Shown: piece by piece, positions 8,493 to 16,778 of the stretch
Layout: each line of letters starts with the position of its first letter
Position numbering within the stretch: position 1 is the first letter of the stretch
Assembly (NCBI RefSeq): GCF_000235745.1
Contig: NZ_AGSX01000008.1
Location: 1 to 36,448 of the forward strand
Direction of reading: 5' to 3'
DNA: 36,448 bases
DNA from: Stutzerimonas stutzeri SDM-LAC
GTDB taxonomy: Bacteria > Pseudomonadota > Gammaproteobacteria > Pseudomonadales > Pseudomonadaceae
The notes under the pieces: generated by a model
Databases searched by the model: none
Told to the model about the DNA's origin: nothing
The model's input: only the letters and a program-made list of their open reading frames with translations
Program-made: the position numbers and the translations under genes

Positions 8493-8516
8493 AACCCTCC
8501 CATGATTGGGTGGGTT
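8493..8516. repeat. Intergenic hairpin, REP-like
   Basis: AACCCTCCCA and TGGGTGGGTT pair with one mismatch over a TGAT loop, inside a wider GCGC...GCGC frame. There is no T-run on either strand, so a REP-type element or a Rho-linked 3' end of hemN is more likely than an intrinsic terminator. Confidence 0.5.
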
Positions 8517-8530
8517 AAGCGCGTCGACTA

Positions 8531-9919
8531 TCAAACAGTGCGGGAGAAACGACCGCGCTGTTCGCCGCCCAGATAGGCATCGAATGCCATGGCGACGTTG
8601 CGCATCATCAGATGGCCCTGTGGAAGCAAAACCACGGCGCGCTCGGTAATCTCGACCAGGCCATCAGCGACATGCTCGTCCAGTTTGGCCAGCGAGTCGG
8701 CGAAATACTCTTGGAAGTCGATGTCGTAGCGCTGTTCGATCTCGGCAAAGTCGATGCGGCCGTGACACATCAGCGAAATGATCACTTCGCGCCGTAGCCT
8801 GTCGTCCTCACTGAGTTTGTAGCCACGGTGAACCGGCAGCATGCCTTCGTTCAGGCGCGCGTAGTACTGCGACAGCTCTTTTACGTTCTGGCTGTAGCTG
8901 TTGCCGATTTTGCCGATGGACGAGATACCGAGCCCGATCAGGTCACAATCGGCGTGGGTCGAGTAGCCCTGGAAGTTGCGCTGCAGCGTGCCGTTGGCAC
9001 GGGCGAGGGTCAGTTCATCCTCCGGCAGGGAGAAATGATCCATGCCGATATAGACGTAACCCGCGTCGGTCAGCCGCCGGATGGTCAATTCCAGCAGTTC
9101 CAGCTTACGCTCCGGTGGTGGCATGTCTTCGGGGCGGATCAGCTTCTGCGCGCGCACCAGATCCGGCAGGTGCGCATAACTGTAGGCTGCGATGCGATCC
9201 GGGCGGATGTCGATGATCTTGTCCAATGTAACGCCGAAGCTTTCGATGGTTTGCAACGGCAGGCCGTAGATCAGGTCGACGCTGATCGATTTGAAGCGGG
9301 CGTCACGTGCAGCCTGGACCAGCTCGCGCGTCTGCTCTTCGGTCTGGATGCGGTTGACCGCTATCTGCACTTGCTCATCGAAGTCCTGCACACCAAAGCT
9401 CAAGCGGTTGAAGCCCAGCTCGCGCAGCTGGTAAATCTGCGCCGGCGTGACGGTACGCGGATCAACTTCCAGCGAGAACTCGTGGTTGTCGCTGTCGTCC
9501 ATGTTGAACGCGTCGCGCAGCGTAGCCATCAAGTCAGTCAGCTGTTCACTGGTGAGGTAGGTCGGTGTGCCACCGCCGAGATGCAGCTGAGTCAGCTTGC
9601 GCGAGCGGTCGAACAACGCTGCCTGCATCTTGATCTCGCGCTTGAGGTAGTCGAGATACTCAACGGCGCGACCTGTCTTATGGGTGATGATCTTGTTGCA
9701 CGCGCAGTAGTAACAAAGGCTTTTGCAGAACGGGATATGGATGTACACCGACAGCGGCTTGGGCGTCGGGGCCTCGTTGGTCTCCTGCGCGGCGCTGCGG
9801 TAGTCATCAATGGCAAAGGCCTGATGAAACTGCGGGGCAGTGGGGTAGGAGGTATAGCGAGGACCGGGACGGTCATACTTCTCGACCAGGGCGCGGTTAA
9901 AGCTCGGCGTTTGGTCCAT
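8531..9919 (-). CDS. hemN: Oxygen-independent coproporphyrinogen III oxidase
   Basis: 462 residues, close to the E. coli enzyme. It is a cytoplasmic radical-SAM enzyme that converts coproporphyrinogen III to protoporphyrinogen IX in haem synthesis without oxygen. The radical-SAM cysteines are C65, C69 and C72 in PFCKSLCYYCAC, with the extra HemN cysteine C74. N-terminal RYTSYPTAPQF and GGGTPTYL are typical of true HemN, as opposed to HemW. The ATG at 9919 follows AAGGTGA; a longer frame to 10000 lacks a ribosome site. I found no complete ANR box directly upstream. Its neighbour is a haem-binding chemoreceptor, which fits life at low oxygen. Confidence 0.93.
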   Translation of the reverse strand: MDQTPSFNRALVEKYDRPGPRYTSYPTAPQFHQAFAIDDYRSAAQETNEAPTPKPLSVYIHIPFCKSLCYYCACNKIITHKTGRAVEYLDYLKREIKMQAALFDRSRKLTQLHLGGGTPTYLTSEQLTDLMATLRDAFNMDDSDNHEFSLEVDPRTVTPAQIYQLRELGFNRLSFGVQDFDEQVQIAVNRIQTEEQTRELVQAARDARFKSISVDLIYGLPLQTIESFGVTLDKIIDIRPDRIAAYSYAHLPDLVRAQKLIRPEDMPPPERKLELLELTIRRLTDAGYVYIGMDHFSLPEDELTLARANGTLQRNFQGYSTHADCDLIGLGISSIGKIGNSYSQNVKELSQYYARLNEGMLPVHRGYKLSEDDRLRREVIISLMCHGRIDFAEIEQRYDIDFQEYFADSLAKLDEHVADGLVEITERAVVLLPQGHLMMRNVAMAFDAYLGGEQRGRFSRTV

Positions 9920-10101
9920 GTAGGGTTTCACCTTGATTGCATGATTGTGAGTGGCCGGGTCGGGCAGTGCCGTCCGCAGCTTGCGACATCTTGGCGCCAA
10001 TTATCGCGTTTCCTCGTATGGCGTTGGCCTGTCCGAGATCAAGAACCGGTCAGGCCCGAGCGCGCGGGCGCCAAGCGGTCAACACCAGGATTGTAGGCCA
10101 A

Positions 10102-10128
10102 ACTGCCGGGCAGCATGTACTCGGCAGT
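10102..10128 (-). terminator. Probable terminator of the chemoreceptor gene
   Basis: ACTGCCG (10102-10108) and CGGCAGT (10122-10128) form a perfect 7-bp stem with a 13-base loop, 13 bases past the chemoreceptor stop on the minus strand. Only a short T-run (TTT) follows, so the call is moderate. Confidence 0.5.
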
Positions 10129-10141
10129 CTTTCACTTTTGA

Positions 10142-11764
10142 TTACAACCGGAACTGGCCAACCAGGCGATTCAGCTCGGCCGCCAGTTGCACCAGCTCCT
10201 CACTGATCCGCGAGGTTTGAGACGCGTCGGCCAGGGTGGTGTCAGCGATCGTGCTGATAGTGGTGATGTTACGGTTGATCTCTTCAGCAACGGCGCTCTG
10301 CTCCTCGGCCGCCGTGGCGATCTGGGTGTTCATGCCGGTTATGGCGTTCACTTCGCCCGCGATAACGGTGAGGCTCTGCGCGGTCTTGGCGACACAATCC
10401 GAACCCGAGTGAGCGCGAACCTGAGCACCTTCCATAGCTTGTACGGCGTTACGTACACCGTTTTGCAGTTGCTCGATGGTGCGCTGGATTTCTTCGGTGG
10501 ATTTCTGCGTGCGCGAGGCGAGGGTACGCACCTCATCGGCGACCACAGCGAAGCCTCGGCCCTGTTCCCCGGCGCGGGCAGCCTCGATGGCGGCATTCAG
10601 CGCAAGAAGATTGGTCTGCTCGGCGATACCGTTGATGACGTTCAGAACCATGCCGATGCTGACGCTGTCCGTTTCAACCTGCTTGATCACCTGCGCGGCT
10701 TTTTCGATGTCCCGAATCAACACCTCGATACCATCCAGCGCCTCGGTTGCGAGGGAGACGCCAACGCGCGATTCCGCATCGGCGCCGCTCGAAGCCGACG
10801 CTGTCTCGTTAGCATGACGAGCCACCTCCTGAACGGTCGCGCTCATTTCGTTCATGGCCGAGGCGACCATGTCGGTTTCGCTGCGCTGCTCCATGACCGC
10901 TGTCTGGGTCTTCTCCGCAACGCTCGATACTCGATTCGATACCTCGCCCAATTGGCGAGTTACGGTAGCCACTGCTTCGAGGCTGTTGCGGAACTTGAAA
11001 ATCATGTGGTTGAAGGCAGTGCCCATGGCCCCGACTTCATCCTGAGCCTGCACTGCGACTGTGCGGCTGAGGTCTTCGTCCTTGGTCATCGCCTCCATGG
11101 TATGGCGCATGTCGTTGATGCGGCTGATGATGATCCGGCGAATGATGTAACCCATGACAATCAGGCCCGCCAGTAGCAGCAGGGCCTGGATTACGGCTGA
11201 GGTCAGAATGTTGCGATGCACCTCGCCGTCCAGCGCAGACAGGTCGTAGCTGATACGAACCGCGCCCATCACCGTGTCCTGTGGGACCTGGTGGCAGGTC
11301 AAACAATTGGTGCCGCGGTAATCCTGTCGCGCATGGATCGGATTGATCACCGTCAGCACGCGTCCGTTCTGACCTTCGCTTACTTCGATGGTGGCATCGC
11401 CGGCAAGCGCACGTTTGTCGAGCTCGTCCTTGGGTGCCTGATGTTCGAACCCAGGCCCGAAGACCTTGGTCACCGGCTCGCCGCGAACGATACGTGCATC
11501 GATTACCCCCGGCCGGGCAAGAATCTTGTTACGCAGCACTTCACGCTGGCTCATGGTGCCGGTCAGCATCATGGTGTTGATACTGTCAAAGTAGGAGTCA
11601 GCCGTATCTTTGGTCTGCTGCTCGACGACACGGAGTATCAGCTGTTTCTCTGAACCTGCCGAGTAGAACAGGGAGGCTGCCAGCACCAGGGCAAATACCA
11701 CCAACAGCGCCAGGTTGATTTTAGTTTGAACCGACATTTGCCGAGCTGGGGACGTAGTGTTCAT
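10142..11764 (-). CDS. Methyl-accepting chemotaxis protein with a periplasmic c-type haem motif
   Basis: 540 residues. TM1 is about 15-35, a periplasmic sensor domain runs about 36-187, TM2 is about 188-207, a HAMP domain follows to about 262, and a signalling domain has the conserved tip [20 protein letters not shown]. The sensor contains C154-L-T-C157-H158, a CxxCH c-type haem attachment site, so the receptor probably senses redox state, O2 or NO rather than a nutrient. A fairly rare class of haem c chemoreceptors is known from other bacteria. The ATG at 11764 has AAGGA six bases upstream. A perfect FliA (sigma28) promoter lies about 75-130 bases upstream and an ANR box lies further up, linking it to motility and possibly to anaerobiosis. 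Confidence 0.9.
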   Translation of the reverse strand: MNTTSPARQMSVQTKINLALLVVFALVLAASLFYSAGSEKQLILRVVEQQTKDTADSYFDSINTMMLTGTMSQREVLRNKILARPGVIDARIVRGEPVTKVFGPGFEHQAPKDELDKRALAGDATIEVSEGQNGRVLTVINPIHARQDYRGTNCLTCHQVPQDTVMGAVRISYDLSALDGEVHRNILTSAVIQALLLLAGLIVMGYIIRRIIISRINDMRHTMEAMTKDEDLSRTVAVQAQDEVGAMGTAFNHMIFKFRNSLEAVATVTRQLGEVSNRVSSVAEKTQTAVMEQRSETDMVASAMNEMSATVQEVARHANETASASSGADAESRVGVSLATEALDGIEVLIRDIEKAAQVIKQVETDSVSIGMVLNVINGIAEQTNLLALNAAIEAARAGEQGRGFAVVADEVRTLASRTQKSTEEIQRTIEQLQNGVRNAVQAMEGAQVRAHSGSDCVAKTAQSLTVIAGEVNAITGMNTQIATAAEEQSAVAEEINRNITTISTIADTTLADASQTSRISEELVQLAAELNRLVGQFRL

Positions 11765-11864
11765 CCTGTTCCTTAGGTATTGCGATTACACGAAAACGAA
11801 AGCGTCACCGGCGTATGTGGCGGCCCACCGCCGGCGGTCAGGCTTGCCGCTTTATCGGCCCAGC

Positions 11865-11891
11865 TTATCGGCCGAACATCCCCGCGCTTTA
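11865..11891 (-). promoter_or_regulatory. FliA (sigma28) promoter of the chemoreceptor gene
   Basis: On the minus strand TAAA (11891-11888) is followed after exactly 15 bases by GCCGATAA (11872-11865). This is a perfect match to TAAA-N15-GCCGATAA, the enterobacterial and pseudomonad flagellar class III promoter. The -10 octamer recurs 13 bases downstream. Confidence 0.85.
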
Positions 11892-12013
11892 CAAGGTAAT
11901 GTGCCCTGACAGATAAAGGCATAGTGCTATTAGCGAGGCCGGCGACATCCTAGCTGCTGTGCAACCGCGCAGAGCCATGGCTGGCGATGAAAGGAAATCA
12001 ATCTCCGGCTCTG

Positions 12014-12027
12014 TTGATTTGAATCAA
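12014..12027. promoter_or_regulatory. FNR/ANR box TTGATTTGAATCAA
   Basis: A perfect TTGAT-N4-ATCAA palindrome. On the minus strand a TTTCAT hexamer (11991-11986, 4 of 6 to TATAAT) sits where the -10 should be if the box is centred at -41.5. An ANR class II promoter reading towards the chemoreceptor is therefore possible. The plus strand has no good -10 at that distance. Confidence 0.72.
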
Positions 12028-12187
12028 CGGATGATGGGGTAGCGCCTCAGTTGCGGCCTTACCTCTTCATCAATCGATCATGCGAGCGCCCGATAGCCCA
12101 AGCCCATGCAGCACCCGGCTACGGCTTCGAGGCGTTTGCCTACCGCAACTGCAATCTTTTTCCGTCAAGCCACTTGGCAATCCTCAC

Positions 12188-12195
12188 GGGCAGGG
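12188..12195 (+). other. KOPS-like octamer GGGCAGGG
   Basis: Matches GGGNAGGG, the FtsK orienting sequence, and points rightwards to dif. Lies in the non-coding region before galU. Confidence 0.5.
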
Positions 12196-12393
12196 CCACG
12201 CTATGCAGAGGTTATGTCAATGACCATCTGTCAGGTTGCTTGCCTAGCCAAATTAGCCCAGTCGCGGTCGAACCCCGAATCGTTTCGGCGGTCGTAGCCT
12301 CTAGTCAGTCGCCGTTAGCGGGACATGCAGGGTATGGCTGCTGACCGATCCAGGCGCAGTGCATCAGTTGGACTCATCTTTTCAAGGACTCAC

Positions 12394-13233
12394 ATGATCA
12401 AGAAATGCCTTTTTCCTGCGGCCGGATATGGCACGCGCTTCCTTCCTGCGACCAAGGCCATGCCCAAGGAAATGTTGCCGGTCGTGAACAAGCCCCTGAT
12501 TCAATATGGGGTTGAGGAGGCACTGGCTGCCGGGCTGGGCCAGATTGCAATTGTTACCGGACGCGGCAAGCGCTCCCTGGAAGACCACTTCGATATCAGC
12601 TACGAGCTCGAACATCAGATCCGCAACACTGACAAGGAAAAATACCTGGTCGGCATTCGCAAACTGATCGATGAATGCAGCTTCTCGTATACCCGTCAGG
12701 TTGAGATGAAGGGCTTGGGTCATGCAATCCTCAGCGGCCGCCCACTGATCGGCGACGAACCCTTCGCCGTGGTCCTCGCTGACGACCTGTGCATCAACCT
12801 CAATGGCGATCCGGTGCTGGCGCAGATGGTCAAGCTGTACAACCAGTTCCGCTGCTCCATCGTCGCAATCCAGGAAGTGCCGCCGGAGGAGACCAGCAAA
12901 TACGGCGTGATCGCCGGCGAGATGATCCGCGACGACATTTTCCGTGTCAGCCACATGGTCGAGAAACCCAAGCCCGAAGAGGCACCGTCCAATCTCGCCA
13001 TCATCGGCCGCTACATCCTCACGCCCGATATCTTTGACCTTATCGAGCAGACCGAGCCAGGCAAGGGCGGCGAAATCCAGATCACCGACGCGCTGATGCG
13101 CCAGGCCCAGGACGGTTGTGTACTGGCGTATAAGTTCAAGGGCCAGCGTTTCGACTGCGGCAGCGCCGAGGGCTATATCGCAGCGACCAACTTCTGCTAC
13201 GAGAACTTCTACCTGACCGGTAAAGCTTTCTAA
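12394..13233 (+). CDS. galU: UTP-glucose-1-phosphate uridylyltransferase
   Basis: 279 residues, the pseudomonad GalU length. It makes UDP-glucose from UTP and glucose-1-phosphate in the cytoplasm for LPS, exopolysaccharide and trehalose-type pathways. The N-terminal nucleotidyltransferase signature is complete (AAGYGTRFLPATKAMPKEML from residue 9), and VEKPKPEEAPSNLAIIGRY and KGGEIQITDAL are present. The ATG at 12394 follows AAGGA at 12384-12388; an upstream in-frame ATG at 12325 lacks one. It is a single-gene unit that ends in a strong terminator. Confidence 0.95.
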   Translation: MIKKCLFPAAGYGTRFLPATKAMPKEMLPVVNKPLIQYGVEEALAAGLGQIAIVTGRGKRSLEDHFDISYELEHQIRNTDKEKYLVGIRKLIDECSFSYTRQVEMKGLGHAILSGRPLIGDEPFAVVLADDLCINLNGDPVLAQMVKLYNQFRCSIVAIQEVPPEETSKYGVIAGEMIRDDIFRVSHMVEKPKPEEAPSNLAIIGRYILTPDIFDLIEQTEPGKGGEIQITDALMRQAQDGCVLAYKFKGQRFDCGSAEGYIAATNFCYENFYLTGKAF

Positions 13234-13253
13234 GCACTACTGCGCTGAATGGA

Positions 13254-13277
13254 AAAAGCCACCTTCGGGTGGCTTTT
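13254..13277. terminator. Bidirectional intrinsic terminator between galU and the VOC gene
   Basis: AAAAGCCACC (13254-13263) and GGTGGCTTTT (13268-13277) form a perfect 10-bp stem over a TTCG tetraloop. The A and T flanks give a T-run on both strands, so it serves both converging genes. Confidence 0.93.
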
Positions 13278-13282
13278 GCGTT

Positions 13283-13705
13283 TCAAGGAGCGGGCATTTC
13301 TTCGGCACCTGGCCCGAGGGGCTGACCGTAGCTGAACTCGACATTGTTGCCGGCCGGGTCGCGAACGCCACAGTAATAGCCAACCGGGGAGGGCTCGTCC
13401 CTGGGCTCCCAAATCAGGCAGCCAACCTGGCGCGCCATGTTAGCAATTGCATCGACCTCGGCGCGGCTGGCCAGGGCAAAGCCGAAATGGCTGTAGTCGT
13501 TGTCGGCTAATGCACGATCTTGCCCGCCGGGCATTATCACGAAAATGAACTCACGTTCCTTTCCCGGTTCCGCCATCCAGACGATGCGCGAGCCTTTGCC
13601 TGCGCGCTCGTGAAACACCTGCATTCCGCAGAACCGCTCATAGAAGGCGATGCAGGCATCGAGATCGGGCACGTGCAGGGCAAGATGAGTGAGGGTAGGG
13701 CGCAT
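13283..13705 (-). CDS. VOC-family (glyoxalase I-like) protein
   Basis: 140 residues with the vicinal oxygen chelate fold. The start THLALHVPDLDACIAFYERF and the end VRDPAGNNVEFSYGQP give the typical paired beta-alpha-beta modules, with candidate metal ligands H7 near the N-terminus and E in NNVEFSYG near the C-terminus. Members include lactoylglutathione lyases and dioxygenases; the substrate cannot be read here. The ATG at 13705 lies just after GGAGGAG, and a TTG at 13720 in the same frame would sit upstream of that ribosome site, so it is rejected. Divergent from glutathione reductase, which would suit a glutathione-linked detoxification role (inference). Confidence 0.8.
   Translation of the reverse strand: MRPTLTHLALHVPDLDACIAFYERFCGMQVFHERAGKGSRIVWMAEPGKEREFIFVIMPGGQDRALADNDYSHFGFALASRAEVDAIANMARQVGCLIWEPRDEPSPVGYYCGVRDPAGNNVEFSYGQPLGPGAEEMPAP
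13693..13700 (+). other. KOPS-like octamer GGGTAGGG
   Basis: Matches GGGNAGGG on the plus strand and points rightwards to dif. It overlaps the start of the VOC gene, so it is also coding sequence. Confidence 0.45.
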
Positions 13706-13777
13706 GCGATGCTCCTCCAATGAATCCGGTCAACGGCCTGGGTTATGCTGTGCGATCTACAAGGGAGACAACAGTTC

Positions 13778-15136
13778 ATGGCTTACGACTTCGATCTATT
13801 TGTCATCGGCGCGGGTTCCGGTGGCGTCCGTGCCGCCCGTTTTGCGGCTGGCTATGGCGCCCGTGTGGCGGTAGCTGAAAGCCGTTACCTCGGCGGCACC
13901 TGCGTAAACGTTGGCTGTGTGCCGAAGAAGTTGCTGGTCTACGGCGCGCACTATGCCGAAGACATCCATGAGGCCAAGGGCTATGGCTGGACCATCGACG
14001 GCGCCAGGTTCGATTGGGCTTCGCTCATAGCCAACAAGGATCGCGAGATCCAGCGTCTCAATGGGATCTACAAAAACCTGCTGACCGACAGCGGCGTCAC
14101 GCTGCTAGAAGCCCATGCACGCCTGGTCGACGCCCACACCATCGAGGTCGAGGGCAAGCACTACAGCGCCGAGCACATTCTGATCGCCACTGGCGGCTGG
14201 CCGTTCGTGCCGGATATCCCGGGCTGCGAGCACGCCATTACCTCTAACGAGGCGTTTTACCTTGATGCACTGCCACGTCGCGTTCTGGTGGTGGGCGGTG
14301 GCTATATCGCCGTCGAGTTTGCTTCGATCTTCCATGGTTGTGGTGCCGACACCAAGCTGCTCTATCGCGGAGAACTGTTCCTCCGTGGTTTCGATGGCTC
14401 GCTGCGTGATCATCTCAAGGACGAGCTGATCAAGAAGGGTCTCGATCTGCAGTTCAATGCCGACATCGCTCGCATCGACAAACAGGTGGACGGAACGCTA
14501 CTTGCCACGCTGGAAGACGGTCGCACGCTGGAAGCCGATTGCATCTTCTACGCCACGGGGCGTCGGCCGATGCTTGATGGGCTAGGGCTGGAAAACGTGG
14601 ACGTGGCTCTGGACAACCGAGGTTTCATTGCCATCGACGATCAGTTCCGCACCACGACGCCATCGATCCTGGCCATCGGGGACGTGATTGGCCGGGTCCA
14701 GCTGACCCCCGTCGCGCTCGCGGAAGGCATGGCCGTAGCCCGGCAGCTGTTCAGGCCGGAGGAGTATCGACCGGTCGACTACCAGAATATCGCTACCGCC
14801 GTGTTCAGCCTGCCAAACATGGCGACGGTTGGGTTGACCGAAGAACAAGCGCGCGAAAAAGGACACAAGGTGGTGCTGTTCGAAAGTCGTTTCCGACCGA
14901 TGAAGCAGACCATGACCGACAGCCTCGAGCGAAGCCTGATGAAACTGGTCGTCGACGCGGAGACCGATAAGGTGTTGGGCTGCCACATGGCCGGACCAGA
15001 GGCGGGGGAGATCATTCAGGGTTTGGCGGTTGCGCTGAAGGCCGGCGCAACCAAGCGGATCTTCGATGATACGGCGGGTATTCACCCGACTGCAGCGGAA
15101 GAGTTCGTCACGATGCGCACGCCAACAGGGATCTGA
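13778..15136 (+). CDS. gor: Glutathione-disulfide reductase
   Basis: 452 residues of a class I pyridine nucleotide-disulfide oxidoreductase. It reduces GSSG to GSH with NADPH in the cytoplasm. FAD-binding GAGSGG is at 11-16; the redox disulfide is C42/C47 in [13 protein letters not shown]; the NADPH domain has [15 protein letters not shown] followed by arginines ([11 protein letters not shown]) that suit NADPH; the C-terminal GIHPTAAEE supplies the catalytic His and Glu. The ATG at 13778 follows AAGGGAGA. The VNVGC spacing and the arginines favour Gor over lipoamide dehydrogenase. It is monocistronic, with a VOC gene diverging upstream and a copper chaperone gene converging downstream. Confidence 0.93.
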   Translation: MAYDFDLFVIGAGSGGVRAARFAAGYGARVAVAESRYLGGTCVNVGCVPKKLLVYGAHYAEDIHEAKGYGWTIDGARFDWASLIANKDREIQRLNGIYKNLLTDSGVTLLEAHARLVDAHTIEVEGKHYSAEHILIATGGWPFVPDIPGCEHAITSNEAFYLDALPRRVLVVGGGYIAVEFASIFHGCGADTKLLYRGELFLRGFDGSLRDHLKDELIKKGLDLQFNADIARIDKQVDGTLLATLEDGRTLEADCIFYATGRRPMLDGLGLENVDVALDNRGFIAIDDQFRTTTPSILAIGDVIGRVQLTPVALAEGMAVARQLFRPEEYRPVDYQNIATAVFSLPNMATVGLTEEQAREKGHKVVLFESRFRPMKQTMTDSLERSLMKLVVDAETDKVLGCHMAGPEAGEIIQGLAVALKAGATKRIFDDTAGIHPTAAEEFVTMRTPTGI

Positions 15137-15299
15137 CCCACAACTCGCGTAGCTGAAACAGAAACTTGCCAAGCCGGTGAAACGCTAAACAAACGTAGCT
15201 GAATGAAGGAAGAGGGGGCCCGGTTGTAGCGGCCCTCTACTGCAGGACTCAGAACAGCGTCTGGCCTACCTTGCGCCAAACGCTGTCTCGCGCTCGTTA

Positions 15300-15794
15300 T
15301 CAGTGCTGCATATGTTCGTGACCACCTGGCTCCGGCGCCTGGTCCTGGATAGACACGTCGATGGTCACTTCACCCGCGTGCTCGAATTCGAGGGTCAGCG
15401 GAAAGCGTTCACCCGCCGCGAGCGGGGCGCTCAGTTCGAAGAGCATGACGTGATGGCCGCCCGGTTTGAACTCGACCTGGCCGCCGGCAGGCAGCTCGAT
15501 CGAATCAACCTGCTTCATGCGCATCATCTCGCCTTCATGCACATGGGTATGCAGCTCAGCCTTTTTCGCGCGAGGTGTGTGCACGCCCAATAGCCGATCC
15601 GGCGCATCGCCCGGGTTTTGCACGGTGAAATAGACTGCACCGGTAAGCGCGCTGGGCGGCATGGCACGCGACCACACATGAGTGGCCACAGGCGTAGCAC
15701 CCGTCATCTGGTGGTGAGCATGGTTCTGCTCAGCTGCCGTTGCTGACAAGCATGCCGTGCCGAACGCAAAAAGGGTTACCAGGCGAAGCAACAT
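15300..15794 (-). CDS. Periplasmic copper chaperone PCu(A)C (DUF461)
   Basis: 164 residues. An N-terminal signal peptide (LLRLVTLFAFGTACLSATAA) is followed by a His-rich stretch (EQNHAHHQM). The copper site is clear: HTHVHEGEMMRM, then GGHHVMLFEL, the H-M-x10-M-x21-H-x-M-type arrangement that binds Cu(I) and delivers it to the Cu(A) site of cytochrome oxidase. A second His/Met-rich tail (GGHEHMQH) could bind Cu(II). The ATG at 15794 follows GGAG; upstream in-frame ATGs would bury the signal peptide. Neighbours (Gor, two DUF202 membrane proteins) do not include an oxidase, so it acts on a complex encoded elsewhere. Confidence 0.9.
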   Translation of the reverse strand: MLLRLVTLFAFGTACLSATAAEQNHAHHQMTGATPVATHVWSRAMPPSALTGAVYFTVQNPGDAPDRLLGVHTPRAKKAELHTHVHEGEMMRMKQVDSIELPAGGQVEFKPGGHHVMLFELSAPLAAGERFPLTLEFEHAGEVTIDVSIQDQAPEPGGHEHMQH

Positions 15795-15999
15795 GGAGAT
15801 CTCCGAGGTGTTTGAAAGCCAGAACATTAGCATGCTGCGCCCGCTGACGTTGCACTGCGTCCTGCCAGCCATAAAGGCATATACCAACCGAGCGAGCCAT
15901 CAACTGACCGACACCGCGATTTATAACGGAACCTGCAGCGTCGCATCGTTTCTGTTTGAATGACGCACGAAACCTTCCGATTGGAGATGCATCAGCACA

Positions 16000-16368
16000 A
16001 TGGAACGCAGTCGCTGGAGTCACAGGTTGCTGTCTGGCGGAACGGAGCCCGATCCGCGCTTTACCCTGGCCAACGAACGGACCTTTCTCGCCTGGATACG
16101 AACATCGCTGGCGGTACTGGCCGGCGGCGTTGCGGTCGAGGCCTTCGCCAGCGAAATCTTCCCGCTGGAAATACGCAAGGTTCTGTCGATTTCGCTGTTG
16201 CTACTGGCGATGTTCATCAGCTCGACCGCCTGTTTCCGCTGGCTGACCATCGAGCGAGCGATGCGCCACCAAGGGCCGTTGCCGTTTCCACTGCTGATTC
16301 CGATCCTGTCCATCGGTGGCACGCTGGTGACGTTGGTACTGATCGCCTTCGTCGCATTACGCAACTGA
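16000..16368 (+). CDS. DUF202 (YidH-like) inner-membrane protein
   Basis: 122 residues with three predicted membrane helices (about 35-51, 63-80 and 97-118). The DUF202 signature RFTLANERTFLAWIRTSLAVL lies before and within the first helix. The role of the family is unknown. It is followed after 10 bases by a second DUF202 gene, the same pair arrangement as yidH-yidG. Only a weak ribosome site is visible at 16000; an overlapping frame from 15960 is a shadow. Confidence 0.82.
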   Translation: MERSRWSHRLLSGGTEPDPRFTLANERTFLAWIRTSLAVLAGGVAVEAFASEIFPLEIRKVLSISLLLLAMFISSTACFRWLTIERAMRHQGPLPFPLLIPILSIGGTLVTLVLIAFVALRN

Positions 16369-16378
16369 TCGAACGCCG

Positions 16379-16753
16379 ATGCATATTTCCTTTCGACGCC
16401 GCCTGAAGCCCAAACCGCCACCGCTACCGTTGCATGAAGACCCGGGGCTGCAACCCGAACGTACATCACTTGCCTGGGGCCGGACGCTGCTGACAATGAT
16501 CACCGTGAGCGCACTGTTTCTGCGCTGGATGCCATACCACGGCGCCTTCGTCGCAGTATTGGTCGCGCTATCCTTGACAACGGCGTTGGGCATCTGGACG
16601 ACCCAGCAGCGGCGCTACACGCGTAGCGCCAGCGGGGTGAAAAGCGGGCGAATCCAAGCTGATGCACTGTCGGTTCTGTGGCTTGGCGCGTCGGTCTTCG
16701 TGCTTGGCGTGCTGGGGCTCTACACCGTTATTTCCCTGCCAATCAGCAGCTAG
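16379..16753 (+). CDS. Second DUF202 (YidG-like) inner-membrane protein
   Basis: 124 residues. A basic, proline-rich N-terminus (FRRRLKPKPPPLPLHEDPGL) leads into the DUF202 motif QPERTSLAWGRTLLTM, and three hydrophobic segments follow (about 38-54, 58-73 and 96-118). It differs from the preceding gene in having a longer cytoplasmic N-terminal region. The two are probably co-transcribed and may form a hetero-oligomer. No function is known. Confidence 0.8.
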   Translation: MHISFRRRLKPKPPPLPLHEDPGLQPERTSLAWGRTLLTMITVSALFLRWMPYHGAFVAVLVALSLTTALGIWTTQQRRYTRSASGVKSGRIQADALSVLWLGASVFVLGVLGLYTVISLPISS

Positions 16754-16778
16754 GCAGAACTTATATAGAGAGGCTTTG

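Larger units (their letters stand above)
11765..12393. other. 629-bp intergenic region between chemoreceptor and galU
   Basis: This long gap holds the sigma28 promoter and the ANR box (listed separately), a perfect 12-bp palindrome ACCGCCGGCGGT at 11827-11838, and a second copy of the -10-like sequence TTATCGGCC at 11852-11860. From 12030 to 12385 I see no convincing protein gene: the open frames there show no family-like sequence. There is also no clear intrinsic terminator. A small RNA is possible but unproven. The galU ribosome site AAGGA is at 12384-12388. Confidence 0.6.

Noticed and set aside
9991-10000. Palindrome TTGGCGCCAA upstream of hemN
   Set aside because: Only 10 bp and not an ANR (TTGAT-N4-ATCAA) or NrdR-type box. 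A nearby ATCAA half-site also lacks a partner, so I do not claim anaerobic control of hemN from sequence.
8828-10096. 422-codon plus-strand frame opposite hemN
   Set aside because: Mirror of hemN, whose radical-SAM cysteines and other HemN motifs are clear. Gln/Val-rich nonsense translation.
12051-12344. 97-codon open frame before galU
   Set aside because: No ribosome site, no recognisable family, and composition like non-coding DNA.
15205-15240. Imperfect inverted repeat (AGAGGGGGCCCGG with CGGCCCTCT) between gor and the copper chaperone gene
   Set aside because: Stem is uneven and there is no T-run, so a terminator is not supported.
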